Assembly (NCBI GenBank): GCA_963281255.1
Contig: OY725505.1
Coordinates: forward strand, 620,001 to 684,000
Reading direction: 5' to 3'
DNA from: Aphrocallistes beatrix
Lineage: Eukaryota > Porifera > Hexactinellida > Sceptrulophora > Aphrocallistidae
Length of the DNA stretch: 64,000 bases
Below are positions 44,616 through 53,780 of the stretch, one piece after another. Each line of letters starts with the position of its first letter. Position 1 is the first letter of the stretch. Position numbers and translations under genes: made by a program. The notes under the pieces are model-generated. The model was not told the origin of the DNA. It was given only the letters and a program-made list of their open reading frames with translations, and made no database searches.

Positions 44616-46361
44616 TGTAGGGTTCTATTTGGGGGGGGTCCCCCCAAATTTGGGGGAGACCCCCCCAAATTGACAAATTATATGAATATTTGGGGGGGTC
44701 ACCCCCATTTTTTGGGGGGACCCCCCCCATTCACCAAGATTGAGTTTTAAATTTGGGATTCCCCATATACTTCACTTTAGAGGCATAATTGAATTTATAT
44801 TATGTGCAACCTCTTCAATTATATTCAATTGATACAAATTGGTCACAAGGGTTCTTCGTATTCATAAGGAATAGACTTAAATCAAACATAAGTGTAAATA
44901 TAGTGTGTATAATTTGTAATTACAGATTGTTAGTGTTCCTATAACCATTATTCATAAGTAGTAATAATTTTCTGATATTTTGTTGTTCAAATTAGAAGTT
45001 GGAGTTAGGATTTTTAAAAAAGATACTTATTCAAGATTATCAAAACTTGGTAACATCGCTGATTTTAAATTCATTTTCAATTGAAAAGGAGTCATAAAGT
45101 TGAACCGCTGTGGTTCTTTTAGGTAATCTTCAATTATCAACTGACACATCACAAAGTAAAAGCGTTAAAAAATTGAAAACTTCTCCAAACGATCTTCCAG
45201 AAGAAGATCTATTCAGGCACATCACAATTAAGTGGCGACATAAAATTAATCAAGACATTTTACTCCTAAAATTGGACTTTGAGCATCCATCAGAATTCAC
45301 CAAAACAACATATATAAAGCTAAGGAATTGTATTCCGAAAAAGACTATTTCAATCATTCCTGATGGTAATTATCTATATAGGTCCATTAGTTGGTGGTTA
45401 ACTTGTAAAGAAGACTTTCATGGGTTCATTCGAACCAAATTAGTGGATTATATGGAGTCATCTTCTCCCAGTAAACAATATATTAAGAACAAAACAAATG
45501 AATCAATAGAAGAGTACCTAGCTCGGAACAATACAATCATGTCAACAGTTTGGGGTGGTGATGTTGAGCTATTTAGTATGGCGATATGGCTACAAACAGA
45601 TGTATATGTATACATAAGTGATGGTTGGGATAAATTCTCTTTCAAAGGATTTAACCAAAAAGTAGGAAGAAACATTGCAAGTAGTCAAGCAATTTATCTT
45701 AGAAATGAGGCATCACATTATGAACCCATAGTATCAGTTGTTAGGAAGGAAATTTGTTAGGGAAATATAGGAACTATAGTGAATAGGACATTTAGGATTA
45801 GTTTTTCTTCTGAATTTCATTTTCTTTCTATTTCATCACTTATTTTCATTACTAAATTCATTTTATACTGTCATTTTATTCACTATATATTCTGTTTTAC
45901 TTTATCTGTAATACTAATGAGATCGTAACATAAATTGCTTTCTTTACTAAATTACAAGTAATTAAGGTAAAGCGTAAATGTTCAGAACTGAGTAGGAATT
46001 TTCAAGCTAAACTTGAATATATTACTAGATAATCAATATTCTTTCAAAACCATAATATAAAACTAAAATGAAGAAATCCTCTTAATATATTACTTGAAGT
46101 TGCATATTTTGGAGAGTTACCCCAAACTTAAAACTCAGTCTTGGTGAGTAGGGGGGTCCCCCCCAAAAAATGGGGGGACCCCCCTAAATATTCATATAAT
46201 TTGTCAATTTGGGGGGGGTCCCCCCTAAAATGTGGGGGACCCCCCCAAATGAAATCCGAGTTATATAAATGGGGGGGGCCCCCCAAAAAATGGGGAGACC
46301 CCCCCAAATATTATTCCAAATTTGTCAATTTGGGGGGGTCTCCCCCAAATAGAACCCTACA
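44616..46361. mobile_element. TG..CA element carrying an OTU-like ORF
   Basis: 1746 bp. The left end TGTAGGGTTCTATTTGGGGG and the right end (reverse complement) TGTAGGGTTCTATTTGGGGG are perfect inverted ends. The 5-bp duplication GCACT (44611-44615, 46362-46366) comes from the mariner, whose reading resumes exactly after it. At least four palindromic units on the left and seven on the right have the form G(5-8) TC or GA C(5-8), linked by AAATTTG or the motif TTGACAAATT. The single ORF (45123-45760) is OTU-like; no transposase is present. Ginger1 DNA transposons are known to have TG..CA ends and OTU or Ulp1 domains behind the integrase, so this may be an internally deleted relative (inference). 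Confidence 0.88.
45123..45760 (+). CDS. OTU-like cysteine protease domain, catalytic Cys replaced
   Basis: About 210 codons open from an acceptor-like TTCTTTTAG to TAG at 45758-45760. There is no early ATG, so a 5' exon or the transposase part is missing. The OTU core is recognisable: IIPDGNYLYRSISWWL, LARNNTIMSTVWGGDVELF, SMAIWLQTDVYVYISDGWD, then EASHYEPIVS. The catalytic Cys of the usual DGNCLFR motif is Tyr (TAT at 45371-45373, one transition from TGT). The catalytic His is present (45716-45718). OTU domains cleave ubiquitin-type linkages; this one should be inactive as a protease. It lies between the palindrome arrays of the element at 44616-46361. No internal stops. Confidence 0.65.
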
Positions 46362-46374
46362 GCACTATCACCGG

Positions 46375-46902
46375 CAGGGTTGGGTTCAATTATACTTTTA
46401 TATTCAATTACAATTACAACTAATTCGAATTTACAATTATATAATAATTATATAATTATAATTACAATTACAAGCAACTTTAATTTCTAATTATAATTAC
46501 AATTATAATTATAATTGAGAAGATATTCACAATTACAATTTCAATTACAATTACAAAAATGATGGGTGTATATCTTCGGTGAACATATTTATAGTGCACA
46601 GGGACCATGAAAAAGAGAGAATCCATATGCTTACTTGTAAAGTTGTCAACTTACACTTACCAATTCCCGAGAAACACCGAACACAACGATATCAAAACAA
46701 TAATGTGAAGAATTAACACATGTATAGGAATTGTAAGCGTGGCTTTAGCCTTTAGGTATAATTTAGACGTAATTACAATTATGCACTTCAATTACAATTA
46801 CAATTATGTCAATTTTTTCGAATTACAATTACAATTACAATTACAAAACTTTTCAATGATCAATTACAATTACAATTACAATTATAATTGAACCCAACCC
46901 TG
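46375..46902. mobile_element. 528-bp hAT-type MITE
   Basis: Ends CAGGGTTGGGTTCAATTATA and (reverse complement) CAGGGTTGGGTTCAATTATA are perfect, and the exact 8-bp duplication ATCACCGG lies at 46367-46374 and 46903-46910. The inside is simple sequence (AATTACAATTACAATTA). It inserted one octamer away from the OTU element, in the same mariner codon region. Confidence 0.93.
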
Positions 46903-47282
46903 ATCACCGGGGCGGGGCCTACTACGCTGATCTCCTTAGACACCTACGGAATATTATCAAGAAAAGTCGCCGTGGAAAGCTGACAAAGGGAGTGCTCTTT
47001 CACCAGGATACAAGTCCACAGTGGCTATGGCTGCAATCCATGAATGTGGATTTGAACTAGTCGATCACCCTCCCTACTCTCCTGATTTGGCACCCTCTGA
47101 CTACTACCTTTTCCCGAAGATGAAAGGAAGCTCGGTGGTCGCCACTTTGCCTCAGACAATGATGTCATTAATTGGACTAAGTGTGTTAGTGTAGAAGGGG
47201 ACTATGTTGAAAAATAAATGTGTTTATAGCCTAATAATTGACTCATTCTACCTTGGGCCACGAACTTATCAATCACCCCTCG

Positions 47283-47529
47283 TATGTTAACCCCAAAAAT
47301 GCGCTGAGTAGAACGAAAAGAAACTACTTACTTTCTCGAACTGACATTCATACCTTCTATTTTCATTAAATAATTATTGCTCTGAGTTTCTACATAGCAT
47401 CTACATAGCAACAGTAATGCGGGCAAAACCCTCAAATAGAATATACTAGTAGGCCCGCAGTTACGCTAACCATATATATATACCGTTATGTTAGTTAGTA
47501 TTGTATGGCGGTATACTGTTTAGTATTTC
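47283..47529. other. No gene seen
   Basis: Flank of the mariner; TA-rich at 47472-47485. Confidence 0.35.
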
Positions 47530-48114
47530 TTGCAGTACTTTTATCAAGCTGCGCATCTCATCGTAGAGATTCTCTTCGCGAAAGCTCAACGCTCCGGGAT
47601 TATAGAGGGGATGTTAATCAGCGAAGTTCTGAAAGCGAAGAACAATGCAAATATGGACGGACTTCACTACATTTGCATTGAGAAACACAAAACTGGGTAT
47701 ATCCACTCCAGCCAGCGATCATCTACCTGGACACAGATCTACACCTACGTACTTGTCAATCTTCACTTCGCTCGTCATTGCTCAGCTGCCACCCATCGGA
47801 CACCAGAGAGCTGGACCAGATTGCCGTACCTTCCAAACGTGGACGGCGGATTCTCTCCACACAAGCAATGTGAGCAGTTGTCTCTCTCGCTCTACGGGAT
47901 CAACGACCCGCACGGCTGTTCCACGCACTACCGTAAAACTGCTTCGCTTTAATCAACCAGCATAATCCTGATTTTCAGGAGTCGCTCTCGCAATTCATGT
48001 GCCATTCCAGGAAAGCGACGGAGAGCATTACAGACACCACATGGCACACCACCTTCACTGAGCTGGCCAGATGTCAAGCCATGCCTGGAGAAGAGTACGT
48101 CGCTATTGCCACGC
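47530..48114 (+). pseudogene. Tyrosine recombinase-like remnant (Crypton-like)
   Basis: The frame reads FAKAQRSGIIEGMLISEVL and DGLHYICIEKHKTG, resembling the first half of the tyrosine-recombinase core with its conserved Arg (QRSG) and the HKT segment seen in animal Crypton-type genes. After shifts of frame come PESWTRLPYLP and, from about 47979, ESLSQFMCHSRKATESI, resembling the C-terminal HS..TA..Y block. The nucleophilic Tyr is not seen, and at least two frameshifts are needed. GC content is higher than the surroundings. Identification is from memory of motif order. Confidence 0.45.
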
Positions 48115-48765
48115 CCCACCACTCGAACTAACCTCATCCCTCTGCTACTTTTCTCTCCCCTGAGGTCCATCACGAGGATTCCAATCAATGGTATGCCCAT
48201 ACCACAACCAGGACATTTGGACGAAAACATCGGAATAAAGACCCTATACATTTCTGATAATCTAACTAATTCATTTCCTCCATTTTCTCATTCATTGATA
48301 TCTCTTTTTTCGATTGTGTTTCGTTCTTAATTCATCCAATGGCCACCTATTATTTGCCTTTATTTCATTATTTTCAACGGGATCATTAGCATAGCTAAGG
48401 CTTTTGTCCTACCGGAAGAATGCTTGCTTTATTTCACTTAGAACTTATTTTTTATCCATTATTCCATTACTAATCTTTCGAAGTAATTTACTTTACAAAC
48501 CGGCTTTGCGTTCTGATTCACTCACACATTTTTGAAAACCTATGACGACATTTTTTAAGAATCAATGGTACATCTAATTACGACGACCCTTTTGATTGCA
48601 AAAAATGGTTGTAATTTTGGGTTTGCTGCAATTCTGTAAATATCTAGTTTGAATGTCTTATAATTGAACTGCATGACTTGAAAATACAACTTCAATTAAG
48701 TGAAGTGATGCTCGAAGATGCTCATTTTTCTCAAAATTTTCAATTGGAATTTTGTTTTGTTCATT
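48115..48765. other. No gene seen
   Basis: AT-rich sequence after the recombinase relic. Confidence 0.35.
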
Positions 48766-48808
48766 CAATACTTTTGGCTAGGCAGTGTATGCCTAGCCAA
48801 AAGTATTG
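48766..48808. repeat. Perfect 19-bp inverted duplication
   Basis: Arms CAATACTTTTGGCTAGGCA (48766-48784) and TGCCTAGCCAAAAGTATTG (48790-48808) around GTGTA. The left half with GTG resembles a Tc1/mariner MITE terminus (CACTGCC.A.CCAAAAGTATT as at 42857), so this may be the end of one element plus an inverted duplicate. Confidence 0.8.
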
Positions 48809-49168
48809 GAACACATTCTAATGTGTGCCAACATATGCCATAAGTGGCACAGGTGGCAGAGAAACGGGCCCATTGAAGGAAATCAACAAAAGTTTAGTGG
48901 AAGAGGTCGGAGGGACAGTTTATATTGATATCACAATGTTTACACTTGTTTAATATTGAATTCAATGGGTTGTGCCACTTTGGCAATTGTCGCGTCATCA
49001 TTGCCTAATTTAATGATAAATGCCTATTAGAGCTCAAATTTTAATAGTTGAGATAAACAATTGTTCAATATATAGATCAATATAGATATCTCAACAATTT
49101 ATCTTAATTAATTCTGCTTACGTCATCATTACATCCACAATTTTAATCCTACGAACTTTAATTGATGT

Positions 49169-49291
49169 AAGAAAAGCTCCTCACAGACGGGCTAGAAGTA
49201 TGATTCCGAATTCCTTGGATGACATGTATTGTGTCATCATCCAAAAAATGTGGAAGCACCCTTCTGGCCCGTCTGTGAGGGGCTTTTTCTT
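49169..49291. mobile_element. Hairpin MITE just upstream of the Crinkler-like gene
   Basis: AAGAAAAGCTCCTCACAGAC on the left pairs with GTCTGTGAGGGGCTTTTTCTT on the right through about 30 bp with few mismatches. A smaller inner hairpin (TTGGATGACA / TGTCATCATCCAA) is present. It ends about 70 bp before the ATG at 49360. Confidence 0.6.
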
Positions 49292-49359
49292 AAATGTCAA
49301 TTTATCTTTCTAATCTTATCCAATTCCTTTCTAATTAGATCACTTTTATTATTATTTTA

Positions 49360-50889
49360 ATGGCAAATTATATCGCTGATAATAGTTCAGATTGTCGAAC
49401 ATCTAATAAATCGAAGTCAAGAAGTGAGAGTTGTGTCAGTACTACCAATCCTATTTGGAAAAATGAATTAATTGATGTTGATTTTTATGAAGTTTCTGGT
49501 TCCAATTTTGGCAAAAAACCATATTGTTTAGATGAGTTATTGCATAATCCAGATTCTGTCCAATTCGATGGGACACCCGAGAAGCGTTTGTCTAATTGGC
49601 TGATAAAGTACATTGGAGCTAAGGATATTTTGTGTCAACACAATCAGATTCCTGCGTTCAAATCCACAAAATTCCCACGCATCTATCCATTCCTAATTAG
49701 ATTGGACACTAGTAAACCAGATATTTGTATTGAATTTGGTGCGAACTCTCCAAAATATCCTGGACTCATTATTGAAGTTGTTTCTAAAGATAATTTTAAA
49801 GATACAGTCGCCAATTGTGTGATTCTTATGATTGATCAATTCCGATATTTGCGTCTATTTTTTGAAATGCCCTGCATTTGTGGTTATGTATTTCCAAATA
49901 ATTCGGCCAAATGTGTGGTTAAAATAGTTATTGAATGGAAGAAGCTCCAGTTTACCGTTACTTTTGAACGCTTAGAAAGAGATGATGTCTTAAATGATGT
50001 TAAAGAGGTATTCAATGCACAGTGCTTTGAAGAAAATCTAAAGCCTGTTGCTGATCAAGATTTATACTTTATGAAACTTTCTAATGGTGATCTCGAAGAA
50101 ATCAAAAAAGATTTTAATATTCAAGATTACCTTGAACAAGTTCCTTCCAGTGATAGCATTATTATGAGAGACAAGAACTTTTACTACAAGATAGTTCCAA
50201 TCGATAAAAGACGAGAGACGTTGTCTAATATGTTAAATATATTATATTTAACAAATCATTATAAACCAAATATTAATATGGACAACTATGTATTTCCAAT
50301 CAATTTTCTGAATTTTCCTAATTATTCTGCTAATATTTTCAAATTCCAAAAGCAAGCTTTTGCTCCTCTAAGCAAAACTGAAGCAAAAGATTGTCTTGTA
50401 GACTTGGTTGATCAGATTATTCCTGTCCTTTCTAATTTTCATCAGAATTTTAATCATGCTCATAATGATGTGCGTTTGCCAAACATTTGTTTTGATGAGA
50501 ATGGCACTGTCCGACTAATAGACTTTGATTTTGCCGATAAAAGTTGGACAATTGCTAAATATTCGGATGAATATCCATTTCTGCTTAATCCTCCTCCTGA
50601 TCAACTGCAAGATCCTAAATGGACCCATGCTGACCTCGATTTCAAACAGTTAGGTTTGATGATCTTCTGTATTCTTCTACCAACATTTAGCCAAACAAAG
50701 GTTGAGGAGAAAGATGTACTAAATAAAATGAATGATATTGACGCTGTTCATCGTGATTTCCTCAACGACATGATTTTTCGTTGTGATCATAGCAAGCTTC
50801 AAACTTGGAAGAAAAATAATGACAATAGCAACTTTTCTTCCATCAAATCAGTGCTTGCTGAGCGAAATGCTTCAATTATTACTGAATAA
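49360..50889 (+). CDS. Crinkler-like protein: nuclease-like domain plus protein kinase-like domain
   Basis: Intronless, 509 residues, AT-rich codons, no lesions. Residues about 70-210 resemble a PD-(D/E)xK nuclease fold (PDICIEFGA with D121, GLIIEVVSKD with E139, then IDQFRYLRLFF); the canonical Lys after E-x is replaced by Val. Residues about 265-460 are kinase-like: YYKIVPID, catalytic loop HNDVRLPNICF (H368, D370, N375), LIDFDFAD (D388, a DFG equivalent). An N-terminal nuclease-like region joined to such a kinase, with HxD-x4-N and DxD, is typical of CR/Crinkler effectors and their animal relatives, which often sit among transposons (family knowledge). No signal peptide is visible. The role is unknown; defence, conflict or a TE-linked gene are options. 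The start is the first ATG after an AT-rich leader. Confidence 0.65.
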   Translation: MANYIADNSSDCRTSNKSKSRSESCVSTTNPIWKNELIDVDFYEVSGSNFGKKPYCLDELLHNPDSVQFDGTPEKRLSNWLIKYIGAKDILCQHNQIPAFKSTKFPRIYPFLIRLDTSKPDICIEFGANSPKYPGLIIEVVSKDNFKDTVANCVILMIDQFRYLRLFFEMPCICGYVFPNNSAKCVVKIVIEWKKLQFTVTFERLERDDVLNDVKEVFNAQCFEENLKPVADQDLYFMKLSNGDLEEIKKDFNIQDYLEQVPSSDSIIMRDKNFYYKIVPIDKRRETLSNMLNILYLTNHYKPNINMDNYVFPINFLNFPNYSANIFKFQKQAFAPLSKTEAKDCLVDLVDQIIPVLSNFHQNFNHAHNDVRLPNICFDENGTVRLIDFDFADKSWTIAKYSDEYPFLLNPPPDQLQDPKWTHADLDFKQLGLMIFCILLPTFSQTKVEEKDVLNKMNDIDAVHRDFLNDMIFRCDHSKLQTWKKNNDNSNFSSIKSVLAERNASIITE

Positions 50890-51597
50890 AATTGATTTAC
50901 TTGCCCCTCAATTCCTCACTTATATCTTCTCTTTCAACTTAACTTTTCATTTTCTTTTACTATATTCTAACCTTTTGACTCTCCTTTTCATGAGATATTA
51001 GTATTTGATTTACTAAAATCTACAAACACGACATTCTCTTTTCATTCGTTTATTGATCATTTGTTGAAGTCACTTTTGTAAGTCTTTTGAATAGAGCGAA
51101 GCAAGCATTTTAAATGTTGGATCAATCTGAAAACAAGACACCTAGCCTATCAGTAAGATTACAATGGCTGGGTTATTATATGGGTAAGGGTAGCATACAT
51201 ATCTAAAAAGTGGTACGGCAGAATATTTGGCACTTGTTTTGGTAGAGATTTAAAAGTGGTCCAATACTTTATCATTGATTTAGATGTGCTTAAATGATTT
51301 AATTGTACGTAGTATATTGAAAAGTAGTACAATGGGAATTTACTTAATTGTCGTCTATTTGCATAAATGTATTAAGTCATAATGAATTGTTTTATTTTGA
51401 ACAGATTAGTAATGGCGCAGCAAAGTTGAGCATTCCTGGAAAGTTATAAGGCACTTGCCTAACTGTCCTAACTGATATTCTACCCCTATTTGGGCTCTTT
51501 TTCTCAAATTTTCGGATTAATCTCAGTGTTTTTATTGGGAAATATTCAGAGATGGTACTGTATCTCATGTGGGACTCGTCCCATCTTGTCATGTGTT
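50890..51597. other. 3' flank of the Crinkler-like gene
   Basis: AT-rich; no gene. Possible 3' UTR just after the stop. Confidence 0.4.
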
Positions 51598-52024
51598 CAG
51601 GGTTTCATTAAACATTGACTCAAGGGATGGCAAAATTTGGGTTTTGAGGAATAATGGGTGGCGAGGCCGTAATTACGTGAGATAGGGTTGTCTGGGAGCA
51701 TCCTCCCCCTGGAAATAAGAAGGGTAGGGTCTCTGAGATCGAATCTAGTACAATATGTGAAGCAAAAATGCATTTTTCTGAAATTGTAGCTTTGTGGTAT
51801 ATTTGCATTAACAAAAGCGTTTGTGGCTTGTTAAAAGTTTAGTATTTTGCTTACTTACATTGAGTAGTACTGACAGTGCATGTACATTAGGTCATTATTT
51901 TTATTGTGAAGTTTCAGTTTTTGTGTTTCAATATTATACAAAATAAACTAACTTTTTCCAACATTTCAAGGGATGTCAAGGGATGGCGGGAGCCATCCCT
52001 CGCCATCCCCTAAATTAAACCCTG
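51598..52024. mobile_element. 427-bp hAT-like element
   Basis: Starts CAGGGTTTCATTAAAC and ends (reverse complement) CAGGGTTTAATTTAGG, with GGGATGGC motifs near both ends. Direct GTGTT flanks both sides (51593-51597, 52025-52029); only 5 of the expected 8 bp are preserved. Confidence 0.6.
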
Positions 52025-52888
52025 GTGTTAGTTATATCATGACCTGAGCAGCCCTGACCGGAATCCCTTGAGCTGATCAGGCCCGGCGCTACCGGGCGTG
52101 TCCTGAGTGTCCACTGTCTCGAGGACATGATGCGGTGCTTAAACACCTACTAACCTGTAGGTATCCAGACACCTCACTAGGTTGGTCGTTGTTTGTACAC
52201 CCGTTACCTCATAATACCTGGTGCGGGTCATGGTGATCGTTTCAGGTCATATTCAGATCATCAGGTCAACAACTACCGGAAAATTTGATTTGATTTGTTC
52301 CCTGTATCAATCCCATCATAACACATAAATTTTCAGTCAGTTTGGGCATGTAAAATTTCGTGTCCATGCAGCATTAGTAGAAATTTCAATATCAGAATCG
52401 ATTCCATACTGAAACACGTTAATAAATGAGGAAATTGCTTAATTTTCAAAATATGCAGTAACATAGCCTACATAAGGCTCATAAGGCTCACATAAGGCCT
52501 CACAGTAACTTGAGGATTTTGGACTAGGGATGCGGAGAAAGTCCGAACCATCAAATTGAATAATTGCTACAAAATCACCTATCCAATGGTTTAAAATACT
52601 AATGTTAGATGTAATAACGTATTCTAACCCTTTTAAATGAATATTTTCTCATTATTACACTTCATTTTAGTTATTAATAAATGTTTACAATTTCTTTTTA
52701 AAATAACCCATAAGTGTTAAAAATAATATGTGTAATAAGTAACAAATTCTTTTTTGCAAATCTGTTTTCAATTTTCTTCTTTTAATTTGGCTACTCTACT
52801 AAGTATAAACTCTGAAATATTATTTCTCAAGCTAGACAATCCTTTTACTCACTCTTATACCCAAACGCTGTTCTGCTCCCAGGTGTAA
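52025..52888. other. Intergenic / possible intron before the THAP exon
   Basis: 52050-52270 is unusually GC-rich with no frame. 52480-52545 (CCTCACAGTAACTTGAGG, ACTAGGGATGCGG) is an end of the foldback family at 61719-62481. A pyrimidine-rich tract precedes CTCCCAG at about 52881. Confidence 0.45.
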
Positions 52889-53434
52889 GAGATTCCACAC
52901 AGAGATGGCCTTGATGAACTCAAAGCTGTTTATGTATGTTCCAAGCATTTCAAAGATGGAGACATTGAATATACACACGAAATACCCAACGGTGATGGTA
53001 CCTATCGGGAAATCCCGCGAAAGTGCTTAAAGCTAAAAGAAGGTGCAGTACCATCTATTCTACCAGGATGTCCACGTTACTGTTCATCACACTCAGGAAC
53101 TAAACGCTCTCGTCTATCCATCGAGTCTAAAGATGATGAACTCCTCTCTCAAGCAATGAGTCTCAGCCTAATATCAAATGCTGAGGAGAATAAGAAGTTT
53201 CTGATCTACACTTTCCAAGACCTGCAAGATAAGTTACCACTTCTTTCTATTTATGAAACATGGTCATACTGGTATCCGAATCCAAGTACATTAGTGTTTA
53301 TGCGCCCGAAGCTAGATGCTAGCAATATTCCAATTGAGGTTTACTTATCAGTAGAATTTGATTTGTCTGTCCATAGCATTCTATATACTAAGGCAATGGC
53401 ACTCACCCAAAAATTAGTACCATGGATTGGTTAA
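52889..53434 (+). CDS. THAP-type zinc finger protein, partial (terminal exon)
   Basis: After an acceptor (GGTGTAAG) the frame reads IPHRDGLDELKAVYVCSKHF, then LKLKEGAVPSILPGCP, and stays open to TAA at 53432-53434. CSKHF supplies the second Cys/His zinc pair of a THAP domain, and LKEGAVPSIL matches its C-terminal AVPTIF motif. The N-terminal C-x2-4-C exon was not found. About 120 residues follow, with LLSQAMSLSLI and YETWSYWYPNPSTLVFM, of unknown fold. THAP domains bind DNA and occur in host factors and in P-element-type transposases; this context does not decide which. Confidence 0.6.
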   Translation, partial: EIPHRDGLDELKAVYVCSKHFKDGDIEYTHEIPNGDGTYREIPRKCLKLKEGAVPSILPGCPRYCSSHSGTKRSRLSIESKDDELLSQAMSLSLISNAEENKKFLIYTFQDLQDKLPLLSIYETWSYWYPNPSTLVFMRPKLDASNIPIEVYLSVEFDLSVHSILYTKAMALTQKLVPWIG

Positions 53435-53635
53435 ATACTTCAAAACCAATAATTTTGATATTGTAGATAATTCAATTTTCCATCAATTTAGGCATTCACC
53501 CACCCTGACAAACTAACTATTATATCAGAACAATTGAAATGAGATATATTATTTGGTTTTTAACGCACATAATCGAATTATTTAATACTTAATACAGACA
53601 AAATATCAAAAGAATAGTTAATCACAATATTGAGA
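53435..53635. other. Flank of the THAP exon
   Basis: AT-rich; nothing recognised. Confidence 0.35.
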
Positions 53636-53780
53636 CTTGAGGGACAGACTTGACTTAGCTTGAGAGACAGACTTGACTTAGCTTGAGGGACAGACTTGAC
53701 TTAGCTTGAGGGACAGACTTGACTTAGCTTGAGGGACAGACTTGACTTAGCTTGAGGGATAGACTTGACTTGACTTGACC
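53636..53780. repeat. 23-bp tandem repeat, about six copies
   Basis: Unit CTTGAGGGACAGACTTGACT + TAG, nearly identical between copies (one GAGAGAC variant, one GGGATAG variant). Ends in a TTGACTTGAC run. Likely a variable minisatellite. Confidence 0.9.

Larger units (their letters stand above)
41987..47282 (+). mobile_element. Mariner element split by three insertions
   Basis: Ends CGAGGGGTGATTGATAAGTC and (reverse complement) CGAGGGGTGATTGATAAGTT, with TA at 41985-41986 and 47283-47284. Transposase pieces in order: MENISNRAVIRYLG and GLTPNEVHEDMVATLG (42155-42252); IAKIHDIIMADRRV, LLSADQKRTRHNMSRDNLAI, TVDETWVHHFQPETKQQSKQ (44157-44610); GAYYADLLRHLR, LFHQDTSPQW, SPDLAPSDYYLFPKMK (46905-47140). 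These carry the three acidic positions of a D,D34D mariner. Stops in the N-terminal and middle parts (YLGL then TAG; VTE then TGA) show decay besides the insertions. The uninterrupted element would be about 1.2-1.3 kb, as expected for mariner. Confidence 0.88.

Noticed and set aside
46141-46455. Frame with repeated GGSP/WGDPP units
   Set aside because: Translation of the G-run palindromes of the TG..CA element; mirrored on the other strand.
53636-53780. CRISPR-like array
   Set aside because: Direct tandem repeat with no spacers, in a eukaryotic context.
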